Source: Viscum album (Eukaryota > Streptophyta > Magnoliopsida > Santalales > Viscaceae). Taken from it: a stretch of 64,000 bases of DNA. Positions 1-13,171 of this stretch are shown here, piece by piece. The stretch lies in NCBI GenBank assembly GCA_963277665.1, contig OY728137.1:1176042670-1176106669 (forward strand), in the 5' to 3' direction. The translations under genes were made by a program, and so were the position numbers. A model generated the notes under the pieces. That model did not search any database. It worked only from the letters and a program-made list of their open reading frames with translations, and was not told the origin of the DNA. Within the stretch, counting starts at the first letter, position 1; each line of letters starts with the position of its first letter.

Positions 1-2025
1 AGTGAAGAGATAAAGAGGACTCATATCATTAAGAGACAATAAAATTATATCTATATAAAATCACCAAAAATATCCCTAGAATAAAAAATAATTAGGTATT
101 ATTATTGAATAAGAAATAAATGATGATAAAACACCGAAATATTTTCAATTAATGATGGATCTATTAGTATGATGGAAGAAAAAATAGTATCTTATCATTG
201 AAAAGAAATTATTGAATTCTAAGAGTGATTCTTTGATGAAATATCCTAATGAATAAAAATAAAAATAAATTTCTTAAATTAAAGTAGAATTCACCAGAAT
301 GATGAGAGATATTAGTGAAATCCTTGAATCTTGTGATATAATTCTTGATATTACCATTATAAATATTATCACAAAGAATGAAGAAGTAAAATTTCTTGTG
401 GTAATGTTGTTTGATGCAGAATTTTTTTTAAGGAGTACTCACTATGAATTTCAAAATTATTTCCATGAAATCAAAGAAATGTCAAAATTAGTGGAGAAGT
501 TTTTTAATGATATAAATAAAATTATAGACTATTATATCATACCATGAACCATTATTTTAGAAAACTGGGATAGAAAAAATGGCGGAAGTAGTGAAAGAGG
601 GAAGAATAAGATTGTATCATCACCTAAGAAGGTGAAAAGAGAAAATTCTAAATCTATATGTGGTTATGAAAAATCTTAAATTAATGTGGTGTGGGAGTAT
701 TAGATCACCTAGACTAATACTGGGGAAAATTGAATGTAAAAGAAATAGATATTAAGCATAAGAAGATTAAAAACAAAGAGTGGATCTCAAACTGGAGAGA
801 AACACAACAATGAGAAGATTTTGAATAATATATTTATTATTTAAGGATTTTTTTATTTTATGTAAGATTTTAGAGATGCAACATATATTGGAAAAAATCA
901 TGCATATTATATTGTAATTTTTCATTTAACCAATTAAGGAAATTATAAAAATTAAGTAGGAGTCAACATGAAGTTCCTAGAGTGCATCCAAGACAAAATA
1001 AAAAAAGGTATAATTGAATAATTATTTAATTATTTTGACTAAACTTTGAAAATATGTGTGATCAACCATGATATAACAATAAAAAGTGTCTTACAATTCA
1101 ACTAGAGAAATTTAAATATAAGGAATATTCCAAATTAATTTAGATAAGGAATAATAAAAAATATATGATAGTGGTTAAGGTTAGATACAATATTGGAAAA
1201 GTAGAGAAGACTCATATAATTGATAATGGTTTATCATCAAGAATGATTGGAAATAAGAATCTATTGAATTATATCCAAATTTATGATAGTGGATCTATTA
1301 CCTTCATCAATTAAAGACTGTTCAATTCCAAAGGAGCTGGATAAAATAAAACTGGTAAAAAGAAATATAGTGATGTTCTCTTTATTAATGGGATGAAAAA
1401 CAATATCATGAGTGTTTATTAGGTTTGTAAAAATATTAATGTGATGATATTTTCCAAATATGGTTGTGTTATAAGGAAGTTGAAGGATGAAATAATCTTA
1501 ATGAAGGAAAAATGAACATGACATCATTTATTTCAAATATGCAATGATAATGATACTTACTATGTGGTCTTGAAAGAGAAAAATCAATTATAGAATAGGA
1601 AACTTGGCCATTTATAGTAAAAGAAGATGGATAAGTTAATCAAATATTATTATTTTTGGTATATAATGGGGTTACACTATGAATGTATCAACACTTGTGA
1701 TATATGTTTCAAAGGAAAATGGAAAATAACATTCAAAAAATGATAGAGATAATGTTGAATAAACCTTTTGAGTTTGATCACTTTGATGTGTGTGGAATAA
1801 TATTACAGAAGTCAAATAATGGTGATATAATTGATTAATAACGAATGGGTGTGGATTAAATATAATTATATAGGATTATTGGTATCCTACATCACTTAAA
1901 TATGTCTATACCTAAAATCATATTTGTTTTTATTCATTTTTATTAATTCCAAAGAAAAGTAAAATATTCATATATTGTAGTGGTGAAATAGATATTGAAC
2001 TATATCTATTAGGGGTGTAAAGTCT
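1..2025 (+). mobile_element. Ty1/copia element B, 5' internal fragment
   Basis: This is the left part of an old Ty1/copia element. The recognisable pol remains lie at about 1,205-1,860 and are listed separately. Positions 1-1,200 are AT-rich; the largest open stretch there (299-547, 82 codons) matches nothing I recognise and may be decayed gag. The fragment stops near 2,025 where the LTR of copia A begins. The missing downstream part of B reappears at about 36,260, where RNase H sequence, a polypurine tract and an LTR follow on the same strand. Assigning both parts to one element is inference from domain order and the shared strand. Confidence 0.6.
1205..1860 (+). pseudogene. Copia B protease end, GAG-pre-integrase and integrase start (decayed)
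   Basis: In an intact copia element this part of the polyprotein holds the end of the aspartic protease, the GAG-pre-integrase zinc region and the start of integrase. With frameshifts allowed, the reading shows IIDNG, a degraded protease D-(S/T)-G site (from about 1,216). It continues with NKNLLNYIQIYDSGSITF, then VLFINGMKNNIMSVY, which resembles the usual 'VLFVxGLKHNLLSVSQ' block. RKLGHL and CINTCDICFKGK (1,684-1,722) then give the GAG-pre-integrase Cys pair, followed by FDHFDVCG, the usual start of the integrase core. Several stops and shifts make it non-functional. Similarity is closest to Sirevirus/Tork-type copia as judged by eye. Confidence 0.75.
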
Positions 2026-2712
2026 CTCCAAGGATATAATATTCATCTGCCTAAAGTTTATGAATCTATTCACTAGAAGATAATATTTGTAGGTTTCTTA
2101 GAAGGGAGTCAGTTCACCAAAATTTTAGGCAGTCAGGTTACCAGAAGTTTAGACATTGAAATAACTGGTAGGTGAATTGTGTGTAAAATTGAAAAATTAT
2201 AATATTGAAGTTTGTGGGATAGAGTGAGGAGTTCATGATTTTTTCATTTATCAGTGTTAGAAGATCAATCCAAGTAATTCTATATGGAGTCACTAGTTAC
2301 ATAATTCAATGGATTTATGACTGCAAATGTTGGAAGTTAGTGAAACTGGTTGAATTGGTGTGACACTCTTTTTAAAGGGTATGATACCACTTTTTTTTAG
2401 GTGTATCCAATCATCTAGTTACATTTACACTCTTTGATATACATGTATGATGAGTTAGTAGTTGTAAGCATTATACTTACCATGGAATAAAATCTTATTG
2501 TGTTCTCCCATGGATGAAGGTTGAATAATCTGAACCATATAAAACCAATGTTCTTGTTTATGCTTCGTTGTTATTTTTCTTGTATTACTGTGTGTAGTTT
2601 TTGGATATAGTGTAGTGATTTGTGTGTAGAAGTAATTATATATTTTGGTGAACTAAAAATCATGAGGATTATTATCAGTGATCTGGTTCAGATTTTGTGA
2701 TCTTCTGGTGTA
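2026..2712 (+). mobile_element. Copia A 5' LTR, left piece
   Basis: This stretch aligns by eye with the LTR at 35,494-36,250. Shared blocks include ctattcac followed by aggtttct, the pair aggttacc/agattact, gtaggtgaa/gtaagtgaa, and atcagtgatct near the end. The alignment runs off at about 2,712 where CACTA subterminal sequence starts. The last part of this LTR is found beyond the CACTA element, at about 31,440-31,485. The start is uncertain by tens of bases because the two LTRs are strongly diverged. Confidence 0.6.
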
Positions 2713-2739
2713 CAATAAACTACTAGTGATAATGATTTT

Positions 2740-3075
2740 ATCAACACTAGAAAATGATTTTAACACAGCTAGAAAAGTGATGTTAATATCAGTGAAGATA
2801 AAGGGGGTGGGGTCCCATTTAACATCGGTAGAAAAGTGAAGATAAATGGTGTCCTTTATCCATGTTAAAAAATCACTGATAATGGCCTCTCTTTATCCAC
2901 TCTATATTAGCACTGATAAAGGATCCCTTTATGAGTGCTATTTTGAGCACTAATAAATGGTGGTTTTATCAGTGCTCGAAATAGTGCTAATAAAGTGTTA
3001 GTTTATCAGCACTCAAAGTAGAACTGATAAAGGGGGCCTTTATCGGCACTCAAAATAGAACTGATAAAGGCTAAG
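2740..3075. repeat. Left subterminal repeats of the CACTA element
   Basis: A cluster of about six to eight diverged copies of a 10-12 bp motif in both orientations, for example agcactgataaa at 2,919, tttatcagtgct at 2,965 and tttatcagcact at about 3,002, with others to 3,070. In CACTA elements such repeats bind the element's own TNPA-type protein, which brings the ends together. The same motif recurs at 29,130-29,280 and 31,215-31,405. Confidence 0.8.
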
Positions 3076-3500
3076 CTACCTTTGGTGTTCTGTTTATATG
3101 ATAGAACACCAACCAGTCACACCTGTACTGGCATAACACACACACACACCACCTACACAAAACAACACTTGCACAGTGCACATAAGAACAAATCAGCACA
3201 CACAAGGGTTTGGTAAACAATATTATATACATTTAAAATAGTGTTTTATATATTTAAATTTAAAATTATCCAAAAAACAGTTAAAAACATTAAAGTTTCA
3301 TCCTTTGACATCTATGATCCCCTACAAAAAATATCCTCCCATGGCATTAGTTTATGAACAAATAATCCCAACTCAAGAAAAATATTCAAATTATATAAGA
3401 AAAAAAATATTATTCTCATAATACCATAAATAAATAAATTAAACATAAATTTGAAAAAAATACATTAATAAAATTTCAATTTTTAATAAAAAAGACACAT
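3076..3500. other. CACTA 3' non-coding region with a short AC repeat
   Basis: Between the left subterminal repeats and the satellite array. It holds a short (AC)n run at about 3,137-3,152 and otherwise AT-rich sequence. No coding signal is visible. Confidence 0.5.
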
Positions 3501-5960
3501 TTAGAGTTATATAGGTCACACCGTACATCGTATTGAGGTGTGGTTGATTCATACACATCCAAAATGACTTATGGACCATTGTATTAAAATATCACAACAA
3601 TATAAAGTGGTTTTCTTGGTTTTGAGTACGTCCATTGTTTTTTTACTAAAATTTATATCAACTTTAAATGACATACTTGAATTTATACCAGTTAAATCAT
3701 TCATCAGATTAAGGTGTGGCTGATTCCTACACATCACAAATGACTAATGAATAGTTATAATAAAGTATCAAAAAAATAAAAATGGTTTTGCTTAGTTTTA
3801 ATTATGAAAGTTAGGTTTTTTTACTAAAATATCATTTCAAACTGGAAACACCCATTTTGATTCATACCAGTCGCATCGTTTGTTAGTTTGAGGTGAGATT
3901 TATTCATACATGTCACAAAGGACATAAAAATCTCTCTCCTAGACACTAAGGTTTTACATGATACTATGTATAGTATTAATGATATCTACTTGGTTGAGGG
4001 TGGTGTCTACTACTATGCTCCTACTGAGAAGGATGTCTATTGGTGAGTGGTATGGTTTCCTTGATGTGTTGATGAGATGGAATCTCTTGAAATGTTTCCT
4101 CTGTTATAATATGTATTAAATTTGGTTGGTGCCCCACTAATGTATCATTATATTAATGGTGAATACCAAAGTAGACTACTCACTCTCCTAAATTATGAAG
4201 ACAATCGAAGGGAGTTTTCTTGGTTTTCAGTGAGTGAAACATTTTCAGCTAAATTGTCAATTTCAAAATGATAACGGATAGTTTTTGTCATACTGGTCAC
4301 ACTGTGAGTAGGATTGAGGTGCAGTTGACTCCCACACATCACAAATGACTAATGGATAATATTACTAAAGTAGCAAAAAATCTGAATGCATTTTATCAGT
4401 TTTCTGTTTGTCACTTATTCTTTTTACTTAAATTATTGTGAATTTTAAATATAGACACATTTTAATTTATACCAGCCACATTTTTCATCAGATTAAGGTG
4501 TCATTGATTCTTACATGTCATAGATAACTCATGGATCATTTTTCTAAGGTATTAAAACAATCCAAATGCGTTTCATAAGTTTTTAGTATGTCAGTTTTGT
4601 TTTTTACTAAAATATCATTTCAAACTAAAAACATGCTTTATGAGTAATATTAGTCATATAGTGTGCTAATTTGATGTGAGACTTCTACATACATGTCCAA
4701 AAAAACATAAGAATCACTATCCTAAATAATTAAGACCATCAGAAACCGTTTTCTTGGTTTTAAGTGAGTGACACATTTTGATCTAAAATGTAAATTTTAA
4801 ACTAATAATAGACACTTGTAGTCATATCAGTCACACCATGCATCAGATTGAGGTGTGGTTCATTCCTACACATAAGAAATGACTCATGTATAATTTTCAT
4901 AATGTATAAAAACAATCTGATTATGTTTTCTTGGTTTTTAGTATGTAATTTTTCTTTTTTACATAAATTCATGTCAATTTTAAATAAAAAGACACATTTA
5001 GATTTATACTGTTCACATCATGTGTTTTATTGATGTGGGGTTTATTCTTACATGTGAAAAAGGACTCATGGATCACTTTACTATATTATCAAAACACTCC
5101 AAATGCATTTTCTTAGTTTTTAGTATGTTAGATGTATTTTTTTAATAAAAATAATTTCAATTTAAAATAAAAATAGTCACTTTGAGTCATATCAGTTACA
5201 CTGTGCGTCAGATTGAGATACGGTTTATTCCTACACGTAAAAAATGACTTATAGATAATTTTTCTAAAGTATCAAAACAATAAGAATGGGTTTCTCAATT
5301 TTTAGTATGTCAATTGTTTTTTTTACTTAAATATTATTTCAAACTAAAAACATGCATTTTGAGTCATACAGGTCGCATCGTACCTCAGTTTGATTGAGAC
5401 AGCTTTATACACATCACAAAGAACATATGAATCACTTTCCTAAATTATAAAGGTAATCTAAACGAGTTTTATTGATTTTCAGGGAGGGATTCTTTTTGTG
5501 CTAAAATGTCAATTTTAAACTAATAATGAACAATTTTATTCATATCATTCACACCATTCACTAGATTGAGGTGTGGTTGATTCCTACTCATAAAAAATGA
5601 CCAATGGATCATTTTAATAAAGTATCAAAACAATTTGAATGTGTTTTCTCAGTTTTCAGTATGTCACTTTTTCTTTTTTATAAATTTGCATTTAATTTTT
5701 TTTATAAAAATAAACACTTAAATTCATAACAGTCTCACCATGTTTTAGATTTAGGTACGGTTTATTCCTACACATCAAAAATGACCTATGGATTGTTTTA
5801 CTAATGTATGAAAACAATCCTAATGAATTTTATCAGTTTTAATTATGGCACTTGTTCTTTTTGTTAAAAATACTGATAATTTTAAATAAAAATAGATACT
5901 TCGAGTCATACTCATCACATCTTCATGCAATTTCTGTACATTATTTCATCAGGTATGATT
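3500..5960. repeat. Tandem satellite array, monomer about 180 bp
   Basis: A diverged tandem array of about 12-13 monomers. A landmark block (gaggtgtggttgattcctac, with variants) occurs near 3,535, 3,711, 3,890, 4,316, 4,495, 4,673, 4,850, 5,032, 5,214, 5,393, 5,567 and 5,753. Spacing is 174-186 bp except one gap of 426 bp. Monomers carry further conserved blocks (tcacaaatgactcatgga, ttttcttggttttcagt, catcagattgagg). A distinct subtype with 'acataagaatcactatcct' recurs at 3,890, 4,673 and 5,393, every third or fourth monomer, so the array has a higher-order pattern. It lies inside the CACTA element downstream of its second gene. No ORF spans it. Confidence 0.88.
3942..4182. other. 241-bp insertion in one satellite monomer
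   Basis: This segment interrupts a satellite monomer. The 8 bases ctctccta occur immediately before it (3,934-3,941) and again at its end (4,183-4,190), and the satellite resumes in register after the second copy. It has no obvious terminal inverted repeats and no similarity to the monomer. An 8-bp direct repeat suits a hAT-type insertion, but a duplicated filler is also possible. Its origin is unknown. Confidence 0.5.
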
Positions 5961-6269
5961 CCTATTCATTTAAAAGAAAATATATCTCATCTTGTGAATA
6001 AGATTCTCTTGACAATCATGGTAGTATTAAAATATATAATACACAAAGGGTTAATAAATATTTTAAATAAATAGTATTTATCCTCGAAAATACATATTCA
6101 GGGATGCTGGTTTGTTCATGGAATATGATCTATTTCATAAATTTAAAAATGTAATAACCATAGTATTTATTGTTTGTTTGTTTCAATCACTACAGAAACA
6201 TTGAAAAAAATAAGCATATTTTTTATGTGTTTGGATAGTAAAATATTATTATATATACCTTGATTTTTA

Positions 6270-9168
6270 TCCAGTCATATTACTTGTGATGTTTCTTGTC
6301 CTTCTCCCCTGGCCTCATTTCATGATGTATAACATATTCCTGCACCACCCTATCATAAACTAATACCTATTTAAAGATAATATAAATTTTATACCTAGAT
6401 ATTTAGTTCTAAAATTTTGGATGTAGTGTATTAAAAATTGACAAACACCATCATTTTTTGTCAGTTTTTTGGATACCCATGCATTGAATCCATGAAATAA
6501 ATATTTAGAGTATCCAAATTGACTGTAATAAGCATATAATGCTGCCTAAAAAAACCAAAAGGAATAATTAATGAAATAAATTAAAATATACTTGATATTA
6601 TTAAATTGTACATTTTTACCCCTGCACCACTGGTATTAAGAAGAGTATGTCATCCATATTTTTTCTGTTAAATTATTTGAGTAGGGATGCTATTATTTCA
6701 CCCTCGTTCTTGGATTCTATATCTGTTTTTTCTATAGAAGTGACAAGAATACTAATAAGTCAAATTTTTTGTTCATGGGGAAATCCTTTCAATTATTTTT
6801 TCATATATACAACTTTGAAAAATATGACATTTACTTAGTCATAATTATCAAAGTATATCATCTTTTGGATAATAAAATCATGAAAACATACTTCATGTAT
6901 TCATTTAAAAATGAGCCACCTAACGAATTATAGTCCAGGATTTCACTTACATTATCAACACTAATGAAATCTAGATCATCCCCATTGTACATATTTTGAT
7001 CAAAAAGAATTGTGTGAACCCCACCGTCTTTATACTTTTCATTCACATGTGTTTATAATGAAATAAATGTGGATATAGAATGGGCGGGTTTAAGGTGATT
7101 TCAGTATATTGTTTTGATTGGTTGGTTAATCATTGAGATGTTTTTGAGCTGTTATTTCATTTCACCCCCTTCCATATGTTCATGTTTAATTACATTTATT
7201 AGTTCATACATTTTTTCACTAAATGTTAAAGGTTTATCTTGAAAAAAATTAGAAATTAATACCTCCTTGTCAACATGTTTTTTACAAGCTGTGACAACCA
7301 TGCGATGAATGTTCCAAGAGCTCGTTAAACCTTATGAATATCTTCAACATCAATTGGAATCGATATCTTGTCACTCAAATCATGGGTTATGTTAGTCATC
7401 ACTTTGACATGACCTATTGTAAGTGGTCTATTGTGTACCATGACATTATGAATAATGAACACCATAGCCTTTACTATAAGGAGATGGGTGAGTGTTCATA
7501 GATATAAATCACAATCATTTTAACCTTGTATAATATATGTATAGGAAAGGTATCAATGTTTATCTGATTCAAAATTCATAAAAATAGCTATTAGAACATT
7601 GATTACCTCAGCTAAGACATGTTTTTGAGGGGAATGGCTCGCCTGAAAGCTAGCGGGAGCTGGGACAGGATCTTCACATGCTGGTTGTTCTTGAGTTGTT
7701 TTTTATCTTTTCCCCTGCCATAATATTTTTCGTGAACTCTCTCTGTAATTTTATATGTTCTTCAAGGATAATTATTCTTTATCTCATCATTGTTATTTTT
7801 GTACATTGACCCTCCTCTTGTTTTTTTCTCAAAAAATGTTCAGGGTGTCACCTCAAAACCTACAACTCTGAAGTGACCATAATTTTCTTACTACCTCAAG
7901 GCTACTAAAAGTATGTCTGCATCCGATTTCAGTGTAGCTGATTCTTGTGAAAATATCAGATAGAAAATATAGTAAAATAAGTAATCATTGTTATGTAATA
8001 TTGATTTAAAGTAAAACAATTTTTATTATGTCAAACATACACATGTTTGCCACAATTTTTTTGTTTTCCATCTATTAGTATCCCCTATTTATTTACACGC
8101 ACCTCCTTCCATAGCACATGGTATAGGATGGAAGTGACATTGTATTTGGATTCATCAATCTACATATAAATAGAAAAACATAGTTATGGTGTAGTTTTAT
8201 GTCACATAAAAGTATTAAGGTATATTTAATAATCACACCATTTTTTTTCAAGTGAAGCGTACCCCATTCGTGATTTGTTGTAGGGGTACATTGGTTTTGA
8301 TGCTCATTCCTCATTTTCATTACTCATTTTTTGTTTCATAAATAAAAAAATGTTAATCAAAGTGATTAAAACACATATCATCAAAGAACGTATTACCAAA
8401 CCAAATTTACTTGAAAATACTGCTCCTCATGACCACTAGTAAAAACATCCCAAACTCCTTGGGTTATTAGGTTTTCATAAATAGGAGGTGGGTGTGGGTT
8501 TATTTCCCCTTCATCATATTTTAGATAAAATTTCATTAAAATTTTATGAAATCCTCTATGAATCCTTCCATAAACCCTTAATACATAGTCCTTATGTGAG
8601 TCATCCACTATAAATGCACTCTATGAGGGGTAACGAAGAGTAATTAAATGTTTCATTATTTTATTTTTTAGTAAATTTAAGAAATTATATATCATAATTT
8701 TACTGTAATATATCCCCTCATTAGTGTCTTAATCCCAATTACTACATGGTGACACAACTGTACATCAATCAGTATGCGTTTCTGAGTTAAGATTCCAATG
8801 TAACTACTAAAAATGGCCTTTTGAGGTTAACATCTTGAACCCAATTATTCCATCTAACCTCATATTTGATTCCTTTAACTTTTTTCCTTAAATATTTTCG
8901 ATAACACCGTCAAACTACATTGCTGCTATTTTTTCTGGGCCAGTAGTGTTTTGATGCCTACCATTTCCTCAGTTTCAACTTCATCAATATATTCCTTTGG
9001 AGTGGTAGAATAAGAATAGGTAAATGGTGGTTGTACCTCTACACTGGGAGAAGCGGCAACAACTGGTTGAGAAACTAGTTTTTCCTCTGCACTGTGAGAA
9101 GTAGCAAGTTGAGAGACCTGTTGTGTCACGGGATTAAGAGCATCGTCATGTGAAGAAGTCATTATCAA
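6270..9168 (-). pseudogene. Second CACTA gene: transposase_24-like, DUF8039-like and Ulp1-like parts
   Basis: CACTA elements commonly carry a second gene downstream of TNP2, and this is its decayed, probably intron-containing remnant on the minus strand. The start at 9,168 opens an 80-codon Ser/Pro/Val-rich stretch. Then come YIGIL...(L)MRGYI at about 8,800-8,700, resembling the 'YIGxLARxxVP...LKxxIW' block; 8,608-8,393 with PPPIYENLITQGVWDVF...EEQYF; and NKSRMGYASLEKK at about 8,280-8,245 (Ptta/En/Spm transposase type). At about 7,450-7,260, PLTIGHVKVM...ALGTFIAWLSQL resembles the DUF8039 block seen in such genes. Near 6,530-6,470, TVNLDTLNIYFMDSMHG matches the 'TLxVIDxxxxxVYxLDSL' core of Ulp1/C48 peptidases. 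The catalytic Cys is not identifiable. Stops and shifts separate the blocks, so no product is expected. Block identities are from family knowledge, not a search. Confidence 0.72.
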
Positions 9169-9379
9169 TAGAAGTGGTTAAACATTTAATTTATATTATA
9201 TAAAATCATTAGAGAATATATAATAACATAAGGTAACACAATGTATATTACAAAAAATATAACCTTATTTTTAAACATTTTTTTAGACTGAAGGTATTTA
9301 ACCCCTCTATAGACTATCCAAATCTCTTCATTGTGGTATACTCTAACATAAAAAACACCATCTAAATTTGGAACGCTAT

Positions 9380-10931
9380 AAAATTATTTTGATGTTCTAA
9401 TGAATGGGTCATCCTCCCTTGAATTTTCAACTAACCCTTCAGTGGTTTTGGGGGATAATAGAACAATTGACCAGTTTCATTTTGTGGTATCTAGAATATA
9501 AAATACTTGTATTGCCTATGATGCCATTATAAATGGTTCATATTTGTACCCTTCTTGACTAAAATCAACTTTCATGAATCCCAACTCATCTATTTTAACA
9601 ACACTTCTATTATCAAACAACATTCATTGAAAAATAGGCACTTAGATGTTCTAATCCAACTCCCATATTTGTTTTGATGATGCCAAAGTATGACATATTC
9701 ACATAAATTGTATTTTTGTCCTTAGCACCAGAAACATTCATCGCTTCATCAATAAGTGTAACTCCACTATTCTTTATGGTACTATCTTCATCAAGTTCAT
9801 TAGTATTGAATGTATAACTGTTAATTACATAAGCATTATAAGATAATACATACACACTTGGTTCTCTGGCTATCCATTGAAGTCGTTCGGAAATTGAGTC
9901 TGGATTTTCATTTGAATCATTAAATATATGGTCTCAAAACCATCCTATAATAAATCGATTATGTGTATTTGATATCCATTTTTATTCCCTTTATGGATTC
10001 AAACGCCTAAGAATTTATTTATGGGTTTTAACATATGGATTATCCTTCAAAATGTTATGAAAAACATAAAGGTGGGTATTTTCTCGATCTGTAATATTGA
10101 CTATGACAACCTCTATTCTAGAAATTCCTCCACCTATAAGACACACAGTGTGACGAAATTTTTGTAGACCAATGTTTCTCATACTGGACATGTATTCGGT
10201 ATAGAATTCCACAACTTCCTCAATAAAATATTGATCCACAATACAACCCTCTGGCTGAATTCAATTTTTGACATTCCCTTTTAAAATATTCATATACCGT
10301 TAAATGGGGTGTATCCATATATAGTGTACATGACCACATAGTCGAATATCTCTCACCAAGTGAACTATCAAATGAACCATCATAACAAATAATGATGTGG
10401 GGATAACATTTCCAATTCACATAATATGACAACAATTTCTCTTTCCATACTCAGTAATTTCATCGAGTATATAACTTTGATGTATATAACTTTGAAGAAG
10501 AAACATACCTTCATTAACGTATAACAAAAATTCTTGCAAAAAATGAAATTTAAAGCTATAGGAATGAGATATTGCATCAAAACATGGAAGTCATGTGATT
10601 TCAGAGCCTTGAAATTTAAATAGGTCATTGACATGATGTTCTTGATATTCAATGAGTACCCACTCTGGAACCTTTATATCATTCATGAAGTTGCAAAACT
10701 GATATCTCTCATTGTAGGAAAGAGTGTAAGCAGCGAGAGGAAGAAAAGTTCATTTTTCACTCTTCACTCCTACCGACTCTTCTCGTATTCCCATGTCAAC
10801 CATGTCCAACATAGCCTTAATTACATAACTTGTTTTTCTAGGTGAATTTAGCATTGTGTTGATGATATTTTCAAATACATTTTTTTTAACATGCATAACA
10901 TCAAGAAAATGTCTGACGTAAAGACAATTCT
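9380..10931 (-). pseudogene. TNP2 transposase, C-terminal half with DUF4218 and DUF4216
   Basis: This is the downstream part of the CACTA transposase, which cuts and joins the element ends in the nucleus. From the right on the minus strand: VRHFLDVMHVKKNVFEN (about 10,915-10,865), the well-known 'LRHNLDVMHIEKNV' block of the TNP2 core; then ALKSHDFHVLMQYLIPIAL (about 10,615-10,555), the start of DUF4218; then YFIEEVVEFYTEYM (about 10,235-10,195) at the end of DUF4218. DUF4216 follows with VINSYTFNT...STIKNSGV and MSYFGII (9,855-9,613), continuing into MKVDFSQEGYKYEPFIMAS and VFYILDTT...WSIVL (about 9,580-9,450). Frames change several times. It is cut off at 10,931 by the chromovirus; the N-terminal half is at 23,847-25,464. 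Confidence 0.85.
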
Positions 10932-10936
10932 TGTAT
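10932..10936. repeat. Left target-site duplication of the chromovirus
   Basis: tgtat directly before the LTR start TGTAACACC; the right partner at 23,842-23,846 is agtat, one mismatch in five. Removing the element and one copy joins the two TNP2 halves in a single reading frame (see findings). Confidence 0.75.
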
Positions 10937-12831
10937 TGTAACACCTTGATGATTTTATGAAATATTTTTCTTTAAGTAATTTTTATTCTTTAGTAGCATG
11001 CTTTGGATGAAATAGTGGGTTTAAACAAACCTGATATGACCTTATTATAAAATTACCATTATAACCTTGATGTTAGGTTATTGGGAATAATTATAACTAA
11101 CTTATGAAAATTCATTATGAATTCATTGACAATTAATTACTTATGAAAAATATAAATCAATTAGATATTTTTAATTTTTTTTATTAAATTACTTATGGTA
11201 ATAAAATTAATGAGATAAATATAGGTTATATACTGAAAAAAAATATTTTGGATTTTCATCCAATGGATATTTTAGTCATAGGGCATGGATAAAACCCTAT
11301 TTTATGTATAAGAACCATTTTTAAAGGTTAAGTTTTACACCTTTGAATAGAGAACCCATTTTAAATTATGATTTTGACACAATAAAAATTTGCATACGAA
11401 AAAATGAAAATTTTATTTTGAAGAGGGATATAAAAATTTACTTTGGATAAATTTATGACATTTTTATGAAAACATTCATGTTTTGATGAATAGTAAAAAT
11501 AAGCTAAATTTTAATGAAAAACAACTTTTTTCATCAAGATAATTTTTATGGTAAAATTATAATATTGAATGGTTTTAAGTACAAATATAATATTTTTTTA
11601 CTATTTAATATAATTTATGCCATTATCATTAATTTTACATTGAATTCACAGGTAAAAACTTTTCAATCTTTTGCAATGTTTTAACTTTTAAAATCCATTT
11701 TCTCATTTCAAAAACGAGATTAATTTTAGATTAATTACTGCAACTTCTATGTTTTGAATTTGGAAAAATGAATTCTATATTTGGAATCATAAGATTCAAA
11801 TTGTTTGAACAGGTACCTTTTATTGTTGAACACTATGAATAGTAACTTCAGTAATTATTTTATTTACCAAGGTTAAAGTGTAAATATAGTAAATAAGGGA
11901 ACAAAAATACAAATATAATAATATAAAAATAGCCTAAAACATGTCATAATCCTATTGGATGAGATATTTCTAACCATGGGAATCATTGGGCCGATTTTGG
12001 GACCCCATGGATTCACATGGATGTGAAAATGACATTTTATAAGAATTAATTTAAAGTAAAGATAATTATAACCTAAACACATATCTTTTACTAAATCGAA
12101 TTTAATATAGGGTTATATAACTAATATCAATGTCCATAATTAGTAATTAAAAATATAAAAATATTTCCTACATCATGTTATTTTATTTATAATTTTTATA
12201 CATTAGATAAATATATTTATATATAACACAATTATGATGTAGTGATTACCTGATTAATGGAAGATTCAAATAAATGAAATTATAAATATTAAAACAAATG
12301 TAATTTGTTTATTTTGATGTCATAAAATAATTTTATGGATGATATTGATATATTATATTTGTGTTAATTCCTTAGTTTCGAAGGAATCAGGTATTTATGA
12401 ATTTAAAAAAAATGTTAATTATGAATAGTGTCTAAAATTGACATAATTCATAACTTAAAACATAAAATAGTTTATTAAATGATACTAAATTCCAAAAAAT
12501 ATAATATTTATAAAAATGTTTAATATAAGTCCAAATATATCATAAATAACTTTTTTTGGTTTGTTTTACATGATATGTTAATTACATTAACCCATAATTT
12601 GTAAATAACATGATATCACGATAAGATTAAAAATGATAAAATAAGGGTTAAATAAAAAAGATAAGGATAACAAAAATTCTTAAAACATGACAAAAAATTA
12701 TCGGATGATGGGTATTAGAACCAAACTAATCTTATCTTCGAATTAAATATGTTTTGTACCATTTTTAGTCCAATTTGAATTTATAATAAATTAATATTTT
12801 GTGAGTTTCCTAAAGTGCCCCGCTTCTCTAT

Positions 12832-12838
12832 TATAAAA
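12832..12838 (+). promoter_or_regulatory. TATA box in the 5' LTR
   Basis: TATAAAA followed by a GC-richer, pyrimidine-rich leader (ggcacctcctccctctcc). The same element occurs at 21,621-21,627 in the 3' LTR. A leader and possible splice donor (gaagaggtaat near 13,005) follow. Typical of an LTR promoter; transcription itself is inferred. Confidence 0.7.
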
Positions 12839-13171
12839 GGGCACCTCCTCCCTCTCCTATTCACTCCATTTTGAGCCGTTATTCTAAGCCAAAACCTATC
12901 CACTTATTTTCTAAACTTACCTATTTACATTATAGAGGTGTTGGTATTTTCAAAATACCAACTCTAGTTCCCTATGAAAAAATTCAAAGGAGGCACATCA
13001 AGGAAGAGGTAATCTCTTCTACTGATTCTTTAAAATTTATTTCTTCTTCTACATTTTATTATTTATTTGTTTCAATATAAATTGATAACATAATAATCAC
13101 TCATATACTGATATGTTTTTATAAATATGAAACAACTCTATTTCACCTTTCATCCATCCTACGAAAAATGA

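Noticed and set aside
299..547. 82-codon plus frame as a gene
   Set aside because: No motif, AT-rich, and inside a decayed copia element; expected by chance.
3500..5960. CRISPR-like array
   Set aside because: Whole ~180-bp units repeat without constant-repeat/unique-spacer alternation, and the DNA is from a plant nucleus.
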